Shown: positions 37,802 to 46,947, counted from the first letter of the stretch. The stretch is 64,000 bases of DNA from Paramicrobacterium chengjingii (GCF_011751765.2 NZ_CP061169.1:2356001-2420000); one strand, 5' to 3'. Notes: a model not told the origin generated them from the letters alone. Numbers and translations are program-made.

Positions 37802-39061
37802 ATGCCCACAGCATCCGTCTCTTCCCTTCGACCACGATGGCGCGCCATCGCGTTCATCGCCGTCGAGGCCGGCTGGTGGCTTGTCGGACTCTTCTACCTC
37901 TGCGCTGTGCTCGCTGTCGCACCGTTTCTTCTGCTGGGAATCGGCTGGCTCGCGGTGCCGACGCTCGTCGAATGGCTCGAACAGCTGGCGGATCGGGCTC
38001 GTGCACGCGCAGCCGGCTTCTCTCGCTCGCGGGCGCCTGAACGCATCCGACATGGTCACCGAGGTCTGTCGTTCACGGAGCGCGTTGCTCTAGTGACGTC
38101 GTCAGAGTTTCAGCGCAACGCCGTGTGGGCTGTGGGCCACCTGATTCTCATGCCCGTTGTGGTCGTGCTCGGTCTTGGTCTGCCGATCGGTGGTCTCAAC
38201 AACATTCTCGCGGCAACGTATTGGTGGAGCGTTCCGACCGACGATCCCGTCTTCGCGCCCTTCGCTGTGACCAGCTGGCCCTTGGCGATCGCCGCGCTCG
38301 GCATCGGCATCGCATACGCCATTATCGGCTGGGTCATTCTGCCGGCACTTGCCCGCCGATCCGCGAGCGTCACGCTGGCAATGCTCTGGCCCGACCGCGT
38401 CAACGACATGGAGCAGCGCATCGAGTCGCTCTCCCGCAGCCGGGCCGCGGCGCTCGATGCGCACTCGAGCGAGCTGCGCCGCATCGAACGCGAGCTGCAC
38501 GACGGCGCCCAGAATCAGCTTGTCGGCGTCGTGATGATGATCGGGCTCGCCCAGCGGACGATGAACGACGATCCAGACAAAGCAGCGTCATTCCTGGTGC
38601 AGGCTCAGGATGCCGCCTCTGACGCCCTCACGGGTTTACGCGAGATGGTGCACGACATCTACCCGCCCGTGCTCGATGAGCTGGGGCTCTCGGGTGCCGC
38701 ATCAACGTTGACAAGCAGACTCGGGATGCCGACGACTCTCGACGTGTCTGCGCTGAAACGCGCTCCGGCCGCCGTGGAGTCTGCCGCGTACTTCGTGCTG
38801 GCCGAGGCGCTGACGAACGTTGCCAAGTATGCCAACGCATCGACAGTCAGCGTGACGCTCAGCACTGTTTCGTCTTCTCCTGAAGACACGCTCATTGTGC
38901 AGGTCGACGACGACGGTCGCGGTGGGGCCACAGTCGGCGCAGCCGGCACCGGCCTCGGGGGCGTCGCCAGTCGCGCCGAGGCACTTGGCGGTACGCTCTC
39001 GTTGTCGAGCCCCGTTGGCGGGCCCACCCAACTGAAGGTCGAGTTGCCGTGCGGATTCTGA
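37802..39061 (+). CDS. Sensor histidine kinase, DesK/NarX type
   Basis: The 419-residue kinase has four membrane segments in a Sensor (PF13796-like) region (~12-180), then HisKA_3 with the phospho-accepting His in ERELHDGAQNQLVGV (~225-240), and a HATPase_c domain with LAEALTNVAKYANA and DDDGRGG/GTGLGG. The input is likely membrane stress or an antimicrobial, as judged from the divergent exporter. Its 3' end overlaps the response regulator gene by 13 bases. Confidence 0.92.
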   Translation: MPTASVSSLRPRWRAIAFIAVEAGWWLVGLFYLCAVLAVAPFLLLGIGWLAVPTLVEWLEQLADRARARAAGFSRSRAPERIRHGHRGLSFTERVALVTSSEFQRNAVWAVGHLILMPVVVVLGLGLPIGGLNNILAATYWWSVPTDDPVFAPFAVTSWPLAIAALGIGIAYAIIGWVILPALARRSASVTLAMLWPDRVNDMEQRIESLSRSRAAALDAHSSELRRIERELHDGAQNQLVGVVMMIGLAQRTMNDDPDKAASFLVQAQDAASDALTGLREMVHDIYPPVLDELGLSGAASTLTSRLGMPTTLDVSALKRAPAAVESAAYFVLAEALTNVAKYANASTVSVTLSTVSSSPEDTLIVQVDDDGRGGATVGAAGTGLGGVASRAEALGGTLSLSSPVGGPTQLKVELPCGF

Positions 39062-39693
39062 TTGCCGAAGACAACGCTCTGCTGCGCGCAGGGCTGACGA
39101 TGCTCGTGAACGGCGAGGGAATCGAGGTGGCGGCCGCCGTCGACAACCCCGACGATGTTCTGACGGCGTTCGACGAACACGAGGTAGACGGTGCCGTGCT
39201 CGACGTGCGGATGCCGCCGACATTCACAAACGAGGGGCTCAGAGCCGCGCTCGAGATGCGGCGCCGCAAACCCGCATTTCCTGTGCTCGTGCTCTCGGCG
39301 TATGTCGAAGACACGTATGCGGCAAAGCTGCTGGGCGATGGAGCATCCGGTGTCGGCTACCTACTGAAGGAACGCGTCGGCGACGTCGGCGAGTTCGTGG
39401 CTGCTCTGCGTCGCGTTGTGGACGGCGGTACGGCGATGGATCCCGAGGTGATCGCCCAACTGGTGAGCCGCCGCGATGCCGACGACCCCGTGCGACGGCT
39501 GACTCCCCGCGAGCGCGAGGTTCTGAGCCTCGTGGCGCAGGGTATGGGAAACGCAGCCATCTCAGAGCAGCTCGTAGTCACCGAAGCCGCCGTCGGCAAG
39601 CACATCGGCAACATCTTCTCGAAGCTCGACCTCGCTCCGCATGACGCAGGCCACCGCCGCGTGCTGGCAGCGCTCGCCTACCTGCGGTCGTAA
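39049..39693 (+). CDS. NarL/LuxR-family response regulator
   Basis: The 214-residue regulator begins at a GTG inside the kinase gene. The receiver domain has the acidic pair in AEDN, the phospho-acceptor in LDVRMPP (~51-56) and the conserved Lys in LLKERVG; the C-terminal LuxR-type helix-turn-helix is LTPREREVLSLVAQGMGNAA followed by ISEQLVVTEAAVGKHIGNIF. It probably controls the divergent ABC exporter. The last ~47 bases of the gene, and a stretch 60 bases before, recur at 41151-41229 beyond the next two genes. Confidence 0.93.
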   Translation: MRILIAEDNALLRAGLTMLVNGEGIEVAAAVDNPDDVLTAFDEHEVDGAVLDVRMPPTFTNEGLRAALEMRRRKPAFPVLVLSAYVEDTYAAKLLGDGASGVGYLLKERVGDVGEFVAALRRVVDGGTAMDPEVIAQLVSRRDADDPVRRLTPREREVLSLVAQGMGNAAISEQLVVTEAAVGKHIGNIFSKLDLAPHDAGHRRVLAALAYLRS

Positions 39694-39695
39694 CC
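39649..39695. repeat. Direct repeat, copy 1 (3' end of the response regulator)
   Basis: These 47 bases, ending just past the TAA of the regulator gene, are repeated at 41183-41229 with two substitutions. The two copies bracket the HTH/nucleotidyltransferase module. Confidence 0.9.
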
Positions 39696-39745
39696 GGCCA
39701 GAGTCGCCAACTCGATGCTCTTTGCCCTCTTGTTCTGGGCCTTCT

Positions 39746-39784
39746 TATATTGACAGATATAGTCCGCATTGGGACAATATATGT
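39746..39784 (+). promoter_or_regulatory. Promoter with overlapping inverted repeat, near-leaderless
   Basis: TTGACA (39750-39755) is followed after 17 bases by GACAAT (39773-39778), seven bases from the ATG at 39785; no ribosome-binding site is present, so the mRNA may be leaderless. TATATTG (39746-39752) and CATATA-like CAATATA (39775-39781) form a 7-bp inverted repeat that covers both promoter elements, the usual place for a TA module's own repressor. Confidence 0.5.
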
Positions 39785-40393
39785 ATGCAGCTTTCCACAG
39801 AACAGGCCGCCAAAGAATTGGGGGTGACAGCCCGGCAAGTGCGGCGAGCCGCGAGCACCGGAGCAGTCAAAGCAACCCGGTTCGGATCTTCACATTCGGT
39901 GTCGGCCCGCCAAGTTCAAGTTCTGGCACGTACTCGCCACCGGGGGCGCAACTGGTCAGATACTACTCGGAACTCGGCACTAGACCTCCTTGTTTCCGGC
40001 ACCACAAATGCACTTCGCGGCTCCGAACTGAGTCGAATGAAGCATCGGATTCGAACGGCAAATGTGGGTGCCCTTGCCGGGCAGATTCTGCGAGATAGGG
40101 TCTCCCTTAGACGAGCCTCGGGCGTCACACGCGGGCGCAGTTTCATGCCAAAGCTACTCGCTGAATTGGGTCTGTCTTCGGGCGGCGGCCTTGGAATCCT
40201 CGTCACAAATGATGCACACCGTGTCGCCAAGCAAAACCGTCTTGCGCTCGATGATTCAGGAGATATCGTCATCGTTGAGGGAAACGACAAACACGCTTCA
40301 GCGCTTGAGGTATTTGCACTCTATGCCTTTGGCGACACTCGCGAGAGTTCAGCAGCCGAACAATGGATCAAGAGAGCGCAAGGCAGAGTGTGA
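39785..40393 (+). CDS. HTH protein, likely antitoxin of a nucleotidyltransferase module
   Basis: The protein has 202 residues from the ATG at 39785; the frame is open upstream but that part covers the promoter. The N-terminus MQLSTEQAAKELGVTARQVR and the next residues RAASTGAVKA form an excisionase/MerR-like winged helix-turn-helix. The rest, with SALDLLVSGTTNALRGSELS and HASALEVFALYAFGD, is unfamiliar. The gene overlaps the following nucleotidyltransferase-like gene by four bases (GTGA), as antitoxin-toxin pairs do. It has lower G+C than its neighbours. I infer an AbiEi-like role (DNA-binding antitoxin), without having a family match. Confidence 0.55.
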   Translation: MQLSTEQAAKELGVTARQVRRAASTGAVKATRFGSSHSVSARQVQVLARTRHRGRNWSDTTRNSALDLLVSGTTNALRGSELSRMKHRIRTANVGALAGQILRDRVSLRRASGVTRGRSFMPKLLAELGLSSGGGLGILVTNDAHRVAKQNRLALDDSGDIVIVEGNDKHASALEVFALYAFGDTRESSAAEQWIKRAQGRV

Positions 40394-41148
40394 TTGAACG
40401 CCCGCACGTTTCCATTACAGCCCAGTCGCCTGGGTGGGATGAACCTCCATGGACCACAGCGTTTGAACTTGCACGCGTTCTTCCGCCGCACTCGTGGACT
40501 CTCATCGGCGGACTTATGGTCAAACTTCATGCTGAGCTCGCAGATCTCCCTGCAGCACGCTTCACTGTAGATGTTGATTCGGCATTACATCTTGAAACAA
40601 GAGCCGTAACCTTTGGGCAAGCCGTGTCTACGTTGGAGAAATCCGGGTTCATTCTGGACAAAGATTCCCGGCACGCCTATCGATTCAATCGTGGTCTTGA
40701 ACGAATAGACCTCATGTGCTCAGATCGTCACGCCATTTGGAAAAAGCCCCGCTACGCGGGACGCCCGCTCTTTGGTGTGCCAGGAGGAACACGCGCATTG
40801 CAAAGGACGATAAACGTCGACCTAAGAACAAAGAACGACGTCGTTCGAATCGTCACTCCCGACTTACGCGGAGCACTAGTACTTAAAGGTGCCGCCTATC
40901 TCGAGGATTCTCGCGACCGAGCACGTCACGCTGAAGACGCGGTCGTTCTTCTCGCATGCCTTACTGATCCTCACGAATCGGTAATGGGTCTAAGCCGACA
41001 AAGCCGCAAACGAGTCAGGACACTCGTGCGTGCGCTTATGGAACAAACATCCCCATGGACAAACCACGACGACATTGTGCAGTCGCTTGCACGAGAGTCA
41101 CTTGACGAAATGCGTGAACTTCTCGGCGTTGCACAAGGGAGAAACTAG
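40390..41148 (+). CDS. Nucleotidyltransferase-like protein, likely toxin
   Basis: I use the GTG at 40390 (252 residues), overlapping the upstream stop by four bases, with AAGG before it; an ATG at 40363 has no ribosome-binding site. WTLIGGLMVKLHAELADLPA followed by ARFTVDVDSAL carries the GG and DVD elements of the nucleotidyltransferase fold; GLERIDLMCSD gives a possible third acidic strand. The layout is that of AbiEii/MenA-like toxins, which modify tRNA or other targets with nucleotides. It could alternatively be a nuclease-fold defence gene. Confidence 0.6.
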   Translation: MIERPHVSITAQSPGWDEPPWTTAFELARVLPPHSWTLIGGLMVKLHAELADLPAARFTVDVDSALHLETRAVTFGQAVSTLEKSGFILDKDSRHAYRFNRGLERIDLMCSDRHAIWKKPRYAGRPLFGVPGGTRALQRTINVDLRTKNDVVRIVTPDLRGALVLKGAAYLEDSRDRARHAEDAVVLLACLTDPHESVMGLSRQSRKRVRTLVRALMEQTSPWTNHDDIVQSLARESLDEMRELLGVAQGRN

Positions 41149-41150
41149 TT

Positions 41151-41229
41151 CAGCCGTTCTCAGAGCAGCTCGTGGTCACCGAGGCCACCGCCGCATGCTG
41201 GCAGCGCTCACCTACCTGCGGTCGTAACC
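41151..41229 (+). pseudogene. Decayed second copy of the response-regulator 3' end
   Basis: Bases 41151-41182 match 39554-39587 of the regulator gene (CTCAGAGCAGCTCGT, then one change), and 41183-41229 match 39649-39695 with two substitutions; the 61 bases between are deleted. In translation GHRRMLAALTYLRS corresponds to GHRRVLAALAYLRS of the intact gene. It is a relic left on the far side of the inserted two-gene module. Confidence 0.85.
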
Positions 41230-42720
41230 TCAGCGACCGATGTTGAGCGCCTCTGAGGTCTCACCCAGCACCTCGTCGACGCGTACGGCGTCACCGTTGA
41301 GCGTGGTTCCCATGGTGGGAATCATTTCGCGCAGCTTGGGTTCCCACTCCCCCGACTTCGCGGGGAAGCAGCGCTTAAGAATGTTCAGCATGATCGGCAC
41401 GGCCGTGGATGCCCCGGGCGAGGCCCCGAGCAGGCCCGAGATTGAGCCGTCTGCACTCGAGATGACCTCCGTACCGAACTGCAGAACGCCGCCCTTGTCG
41501 GCATCCTTCTTCATCACCTGCGCGCGCTGACCGGCCGTGATCAGGTACCAGTCCTTCTGCTTCGCGGTCGGCATGAATTCCTTGAGCGATTCGAACCGCT
41601 TGCTCTTGCTCGCCATCAGCTCACCGAGCAGATACTTGATGAGATCGGGGTTGTCTTTCGCGACGGCCAGCATCGGAATGAGGTTGTGCGTGCGCACCTG
41701 CGTAACAAGGTCCCAGATATGGCCGTTCTTCAAGAACTTGGGGCTGAAGCCCGCATACGGGCCGAAAAGCAGACTCGGGCTGCCATCAACCATGCGCGCA
41801 TCGAAGTGCGGCACCGACATGGGCGGAGCGCCAACGGCAGCCTGACTGTACACCTTCGTTGTGTGCTGCTCTACGATCTTCGGGTTGTCTGTGCGCAAGA
41901 ACTGCCCCGAAATCGGGAAGACGCCGTACCCCTTGATCTCGGGAATGCCCGACTTCTGCAGCAGCTTGAGCGCCCATCCGCCCGCGCCGACAAAAACAAA
42001 TCGGGCGTTGAGCTGCCCCGGGGTGCTGCCCACACGCTGCTTGTACTTCAGCAGCCAGGTGCCGTCTTTCTGCTTTTTCAGCGACTTCACCTCGGTGTTG
42101 AGATTGAGGCTGGCACCGGATGCTGTCGCAGCATCCACAAGCTGGTGTGTCAGCGAGCCGAAGTCCACGTCAGTGCCCGCTGGCTGCCAGGTTGCGGCAA
42201 AGGGCTGGTCTTGCTTGAGTCGCTTCTGCATGAGCAGCGGTGCCCATTTGTTGATGACCTTGGGGTCGTCCGAGTACTCGATGCCCTCGAACAGCGGCTG
42301 CTCCTTGAGCAGCTCATAGCGCCGCTTAAGGTAGTCGACGTCTTTCTCGCCCCGCACAAATGTCATATGCGGCGTAGCGTTGATGAACGTGTTGGGGTCG
42401 GTGATGAGCCCCTTTTCGACGAGGAAACTCCAGTACTGCCTGCTGATCTGAAACTGCTCGTTGATGCCCACGGCCTTGGTCGGCTCGACCGAGCCGTCTT
42501 TGGCGCGCGGCATGTAATTGAGCTCGCACAGTGCTGAGTGCCCCGTGCCCGCGTTGTTCCAGGGGTTCGACGACTCCTGGGCAACGTCGCCAAGCCGCTC
42601 GAAGATCTCGATCTTCCAGGTGGGCTCAAGCTGTGAAATCAGGGAGGCAAGGGTGGCGCTCATGATGCCGCCCCCGATGAGGGCGACATCGACCGGCTGG
42701 GAAGACGTCATGGCTTCCAT
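41230..42720 (-). CDS. mqo: Malate:quinone oxidoreductase
   Basis: The 496-residue FAD enzyme oxidises malate to oxaloacetate and reduces the quinone pool, a membrane-associated step of the TCA cycle widespread in actinobacteria. VDVALIGGGIMSATLASLIS binds FAD; NPWNNAGTGHSALCELNYMP and the GASPGASTAVPIM region are family hallmarks. Either of two ATGs (42720 or 42711) could be the start; GGAAG favours the second. It is convergent with the decayed repeat. Confidence 0.95.
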   Translation of the reverse strand: MEAMTSSQPVDVALIGGGIMSATLASLISQLEPTWKIEIFERLGDVAQESSNPWNNAGTGHSALCELNYMPRAKDGSVEPTKAVGINEQFQISRQYWSFLVEKGLITDPNTFINATPHMTFVRGEKDVDYLKRRYELLKEQPLFEGIEYSDDPKVINKWAPLLMQKRLKQDQPFAATWQPAGTDVDFGSLTHQLVDAATASGASLNLNTEVKSLKKQKDGTWLLKYKQRVGSTPGQLNARFVFVGAGGWALKLLQKSGIPEIKGYGVFPISGQFLRTDNPKIVEQHTTKVYSQAAVGAPPMSVPHFDARMVDGSPSLLFGPYAGFSPKFLKNGHIWDLVTQVRTHNLIPMLAVAKDNPDLIKYLLGELMASKSKRFESLKEFMPTAKQKDWYLITAGQRAQVMKKDADKGGVLQFGTEVISSADGSISGLLGASPGASTAVPIMLNILKRCFPAKSGEWEPKLREMIPTMGTTLNGDAVRVDEVLGETSEALNIGR

Positions 42721-42750
42721 TCTAAGGTGACAAGCCGAGTGCTCAGGACG

Positions 42751-44421
42751 TCACCGTGTTGAGGCGCTCGCATCGGCATCACGGCTTCGGCGTACGTGAC
42801 TTCGGGCATGATCGACCGCGCCTTCCAGATCGGTGAAGAGGTGCTTGTGATGTCGAAGCGAGGCGATGACACCGACACGTGTCGCGAGAGCAATGTGCTC
42901 AGGAGGGATGCCCTTGATGAGCACGGTGACACCGCGTCGTTCAAGCATATGAACGAGCTCCGTAAGCACCTGGGCGCCGGTGGCGTCGAGAACCTGCAGT
43001 TTGGACAGACGCAAAATGACCACTGAGACGTCTTGGATGCTGTTCACCCGGGCAAGCACGCGCTCGGCAGCGCCGAAGAACAAAGCCCCATCGAGCCGGA
43101 ACAGGGCGATGCGCTCATCTGCAGGATGAACGGGCAGAGGCAGCTCCTCGCGATGCACACCCGCGGACTTCGCAAGACGGCGCAAAGTGAAGAATGCTGC
43201 AGCGAGAACGCCCACCCCGACCGCATAGATCAGATCCACGCTCACTGTGACCAGCGCAGTGAGCGTAAACACAACAGCATCCGACCGTGTGGAACCGAGG
43301 ATCGTGCGCACCGTCGCAAGAGAGATCATTCGCGCCGACGTGACCATCAACACGCCAGAGAGCGCGGCGAGAGGAATGGTGGCGACAACGTTGCTGGCGA
43401 CGTATACGACGAGAAGCAAGACGAGGGTGTGCACAATCGCCGCAAGTCTTGTGCGTGCCCCGGAGCGAATATTGACGGCGGTGCGGGCGATCGCGCCTGT
43501 CGCAGGCATGCCCCCGAAGCACCCTGCTGCGACGGACGCGAGACCCTGACCGATCAACTCCCGGTCCGCATCGTACGGCCCGGTGTCAGAGATGGATGCG
43601 GCAACCCGTGCCGAAAGAAGCGACTCGATCGCGGCCAGTGCAGCAATCGTGAACGCGGGGCCGAGAAGAGTGAGGACCATCGCGCTGTCCCATGCCGGAA
43701 GGGTAGGCGCGGGAAGTGAAGCGGGAAGTTCCCCGATCGTCGCTACCGGAAGGTTCAACAGTGTGGCGCCGAGAGCGACAACGATGATTGCAATGATCGA
43801 TCCGGGGAGCGCCGCGTGAGCCTTGGGGCTGACGATCATGATCACTGCGACCAGCACAGCGATGATCAGGGGCCACCAGAGATCTGCGAGATTGACGGTG
43901 CCTACCGATTCGAGGGCAGCGACGAAAGCGTTGTTGCTCGGCCCAGGCTCCGCGCCCAGTGCGGCGGGAACCTGCTGCAGAAAGATGATGACAGCGATGC
44001 CGAGGGTGAACCCCTCGATCACCGGCCACGGAATATACGAGACAGCGGCGCCGAGCCTGAGCAATCCCGCCACCAGCACGATCAGCCCAGCGAGAAGACA
44101 CACGAGGGCGAGCGCACCGACCCCATGGACGGCAATGACCGGACCCAGCACGACAACCATCGCGCCCGTTGGTCCCGACACCTGCACATTCGACCCGCCG
44201 AATACTGCGGCCACGACACCGGCGATGATCGCGGTGATCAAGCCGCTTTCTGCGCCCGCTCCCGAGCTGACCCCGAAGGCGAGTGCCAGTGGAAGAGCGA
44301 CGATTCCGACTGTGACGCCGGCCACCACATCGCGCCGCCACGATCTCGGAAGCTCCCGATAGTCCCGCCACTGGGGCAACAGCGCACGCAAAGACCGCAT
44401 TGAGACTGCGAGCCTGCTCAT
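42751..44421 (-). CDS. SulP-family anion permease with STAS domain
   Basis: The 556-residue transporter has ten or more membrane segments in the Sulfate_transp core (DVVAGVTVGIVALPLALAFG, then GPTGAMVVV) and a C-terminal STAS domain (~435-545) with VVILRLSKLQVLDATGAQVL. It may carry bicarbonate or sulfate; the family does not allow a choice. Its ATG overlaps the ArsR stop (ATGA). Confidence 0.9.
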   Translation of the reverse strand: MSRLAVSMRSLRALLPQWRDYRELPRSWRRDVVAGVTVGIVALPLALAFGVSSGAGAESGLITAIIAGVVAAVFGGSNVQVSGPTGAMVVVLGPVIAVHGVGALALVCLLAGLIVLVAGLLRLGAAVSYIPWPVIEGFTLGIAVIIFLQQVPAALGAEPGPSNNAFVAALESVGTVNLADLWWPLIIAVLVAVIMIVSPKAHAALPGSIIAIIVVALGATLLNLPVATIGELPASLPAPTLPAWDSAMVLTLLGPAFTIAALAAIESLLSARVAASISDTGPYDADRELIGQGLASVAAGCFGGMPATGAIARTAVNIRSGARTRLAAIVHTLVLLLVVYVASNVVATIPLAALSGVLMVTSARMISLATVRTILGSTRSDAVVFTLTALVTVSVDLIYAVGVGVLAAAFFTLRRLAKSAGVHREELPLPVHPADERIALFRLDGALFFGAAERVLARVNSIQDVSVVILRLSKLQVLDATGAQVLTELVHMLERRGVTVLIKGIPPEHIALATRVGVIASLRHHKHLFTDLEGAVDHARSHVRRSRDADASASTR

Positions 44422-44822
44422 TGAGTATGTGCCAGGGGAACATCCGGCAGCTCGATAGTTGACATCAGCTGCTGCTGATTCTGTTGCAGCACCTCGGTGA
44501 GCAGATGCCGAGCAACGAGAAGGAAGTCGGCGACCTGCGGAAACGCGATCCGGTAGAAAACGAGGCTGCCCCGGCGCTCCGCGACAACCAAGTGGTGCCT
44601 GCGCAAGACCGACAGGTGCTGCGAGAGATGCGACGCTTCAAGCCCAGTATCTTCCAGCAATTCAGATACCGAGGTCTCCGGCTGCGCGCAGAGTAATTCC
44701 AGAACCCGCACTCGCACCGGATGAGACAGCCCTTTGAAGAGGTTCGCCTTCACCTCATACAAGGGTCGCTGCGCGTCCCAGTTTCTGTCCTCCAATTTTC
44801 CTCCACTTGATGAATCCATCAT
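44418..44822 (-). CDS. ArsR-family transcriptional repressor
   Basis: The 134-residue protein has a winged helix-turn-helix: LFKGLSHPVRVRVLELLCAQ, SVSELLEDTGLEASHLSQHL, SVLRRHHLVVAERRGSLVFY. No typical metal-binding CxC is in helix 3, so the signal may not be a metal. It is co-transcribed with the SulP gene (four-base overlap) and probably autorepresses through the dyad at its start codon. Confidence 0.88.
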   Translation of the reverse strand: MMDSSSGGKLEDRNWDAQRPLYEVKANLFKGLSHPVRVRVLELLCAQPETSVSELLEDTGLEASHLSQHLSVLRRHHLVVAERRGSLVFYRIAFPQVADFLLVARHLLTEVLQQNQQQLMSTIELPDVPLAHTQ

Positions 44823-44844
44823 ATGATGTGATCACACAATCATA
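44822..44844. promoter_or_regulatory. Dyad operator candidate at arsR start
   Basis: TATGAT and ATCATA flank the perfect decamer TGTGATCACA (44827-44836), and CATCATATGATG (44817-44828) is a second overlapping 12-base palindrome that includes the arsR start codon. ArsR proteins bind such dyads. The remaining gap to 45022 (about 180 bases) has no recognisable feature. Confidence 0.5.
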
Positions 44845-45022
44845 CCCGTCTCGTGGCTAACGGAACAGCGAGCATCGCCTCCGGAATTTGTGTGCGCGGA
44901 AGCAAAGTGGTGCGAGACGGGCTTCGGGCGCTGTTTGCGCATGACCCGCAGAGTCGGCTATTCGCCCCGCGCGGGATCAACTGACCGAGCTATACGACTG
45001 GATTGTCGCGAACGCTGGATCG

Positions 45023-46798
45023 TCAAGCTTTACAGCGGGCGACGTCGACGGGAGTCTCGCGCACCATCGGCGTGTGCCAGAAGTCGAGCGGTGCCGCGTC
45101 AGCATCCGCCCCTCCCGTCAGCGTGTAGCCGATCACTGTCTGCGTGCCCGGGTCGGTCGTCACCGAGATCTTTGCCACGCTGCGACCGAGGTGTTCGCCC
45201 GAGTAATTGGGCGTGACGGTCTTGCCGTTCACCGTGACGTTTTCGATCGTCTGCCCGACAGGCGCATAGAGCACGACGTCGGTCGCGATGCGGCCGTGCT
45301 TGTAATACGGCCCCTGAATGTAGTCGGGAAGTGAATCGGCCTTCGCCGGATCAAGAATGTTCGACAGCGTCACCGTCGCGGCTGTCGATGCGGCATCGGC
45401 CGTGCAGGTCTGCTCCGCGCCGATGGTCATGTTCATGTAGAAGTCCATCTTCGACCCCGTGGTGTCGTTGATGTACACGCCCGCGACGTTGTCGTCAGCG
45501 TTGGACTCGGGAAGGGCGCCCGCGACGCGGGTGCCTGCGAACAGCGCGTTCTCTGCATCGTCTGAGCTCGAGTAGAGCAACCGGCCCTGGTCGATGACGA
45601 CGGTGAGCTGGGTGATCAGCTCCTTGATGTCGAGATCGCCCTGCGTGAGCGCATCGAAGATCGACCCGGCAGCGGCGGCGAAGAAGAGGTCTTGCATGTC
45701 GGGGTCTTCGTAGCGAAAGTACGTTTCGTTCAGCAGCAGCGATACAGCGTTCTCTGATGTGAGCGTGTCCCCGGTCTCGAGCTCAATGGGCCCTGTCGCC
45801 TTGAGAAGATAGCTGAGAGCAACGGGGTCGAGAGACATCACCCCGTCGATCTTCATGTCACTGTACGTCCCCCACCAGGCCGTGGCGATGTCCGCCGTCG
45901 TCGTGAAGTCGGGGGTCAGCGTCATATCCATCATGTAGCGACCGATCTTGTCGCCATAGAGCTTGAGCGTCTGCTCGTCAATGTCGGTGATGAGCTCTGG
46001 GCCGCCGTTTGTGAAGTCGCGACTCGATGCCTGGTCTGCAATCGTGATGGCGCCGTCCGTGACATTCACAAGAAGAATGGATGCCGGGTTTCCGCCCGTT
46101 CCGCGCGCTTCTGCGTTGTTCTGGAAGAGCATGAGGTAGTTGCGTGGTCCGTCGGCGCCGAGCGCCGCAGGCAGCACGTCCGTTGCCTGCTTCGCCGCCC
46201 CCAGCAGATCGGAGACCTCGGTGAGCTTGGGCTCGATCTTGTCCATTGCCGATGTGATCTGGTCGACGAGACCGTCGCGGTTGAGGGAATCGAAGCGCTT
46301 TTGCGATGTCGTCGTCGCCTCGAGCGCATTCGTCACTGTTTCACCGAGCGCCGAGATCTGGTCAACGTTGATCTTGCCGTCAACCGGCTTCAGGTCGTCG
46401 AGCGAGAACTGCGAGAGCGGCTTCACGACCTTGGTGGCGAGGGAGTCGGCGACTTCTGCCGTTGTGCGCACGGCCACGAGGTTGTTGCCGAGCACGGGCA
46501 CGCCTTCGCCGATGTCCCAGAGAAATCCGCCCGTGTCGCTGCGCGCCTGCTCGGTGTACTTCTCGAGATCAGACACAGAGCTCTTGGCGGCCTCGATATC
46601 GCCTGATGTCACGTGCTCTTGAATGGTCGAGACAAGCGGAAGCGCCTTGTTGAGACTGTCGCGCACGGCGAGAGCCTGCTTGGCCACGAGAAACCCGCAC
46701 ACAACAACCGCCACCAGGGCAAGAACGAGCACGCAGATGATGGGCACCCACAGAACAGCCCGCTTATACAACGGCTTCGAAACAGCTCTGCTTCCCAC
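45023..46798 (-). CDS. DUF4012 membrane-anchored exported protein
   Basis: I start at the GTG at 46798 (591 residues) because AGGAG precedes it; the frame runs 28 codons further. One N-terminal membrane span (about residues 14-40) is followed by a coiled-coil-prone region and the DUF4012 core, with NYLMLFQNNAEARGTGGNPA, a strong signature. Such proteins lie outside the membrane in actinobacterial polysaccharide or cell-wall loci; the function is unknown. It is divergent from the AAA+ gene. Confidence 0.85.
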   Translation of the reverse strand: MGSRAVSKPLYKRAVLWVPIICVLVLALVAVVVCGFLVAKQALAVRDSLNKALPLVSTIQEHVTSGDIEAAKSSVSDLEKYTEQARSDTGGFLWDIGEGVPVLGNNLVAVRTTAEVADSLATKVVKPLSQFSLDDLKPVDGKINVDQISALGETVTNALEATTTSQKRFDSLNRDGLVDQITSAMDKIEPKLTEVSDLLGAAKQATDVLPAALGADGPRNYLMLFQNNAEARGTGGNPASILLVNVTDGAITIADQASSRDFTNGGPELITDIDEQTLKLYGDKIGRYMMDMTLTPDFTTTADIATAWWGTYSDMKIDGVMSLDPVALSYLLKATGPIELETGDTLTSENAVSLLLNETYFRYEDPDMQDLFFAAAAGSIFDALTQGDLDIKELITQLTVVIDQGRLLYSSSDDAENALFAGTRVAGALPESNADDNVAGVYINDTTGSKMDFYMNMTIGAEQTCTADAASTAATVTLSNILDPAKADSLPDYIQGPYYKHGRIATDVVLYAPVGQTIENVTVNGKTVTPNYSGEHLGRSVAKISVTTDPGTQTVIGYTLTGGADADAAPLDFWHTPMVRETPVDVARCKA

Positions 46799-46947
46799 GG
46801 TTCTCCTCTTGTCGATGCGCCCGAGCGCCCTCCGACAGCATATTGGCTCCACGCTGAGATTCCGTGCCAAGCGCAGACACAACGCAAAGGCGGGGCGAAC
46901 CGCTCAAAGCCGCTATTCGCGCTGCTCGATGTGGAAGAATACTGCCG

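Noticed and set aside
41686..42537. Plus-strand ORF (283 codons) opposite mqo
   Set aside because: Shadow of mqo; no start signal and no recognisable domain.
44845..45022. Short reading frames in the ArsR-DUF4012 gap
   Set aside because: Fragments such as FAHDPQSRLFAPRG and YDWIVANAGS looked protein-like but lie in different frames and match nothing I recognise.
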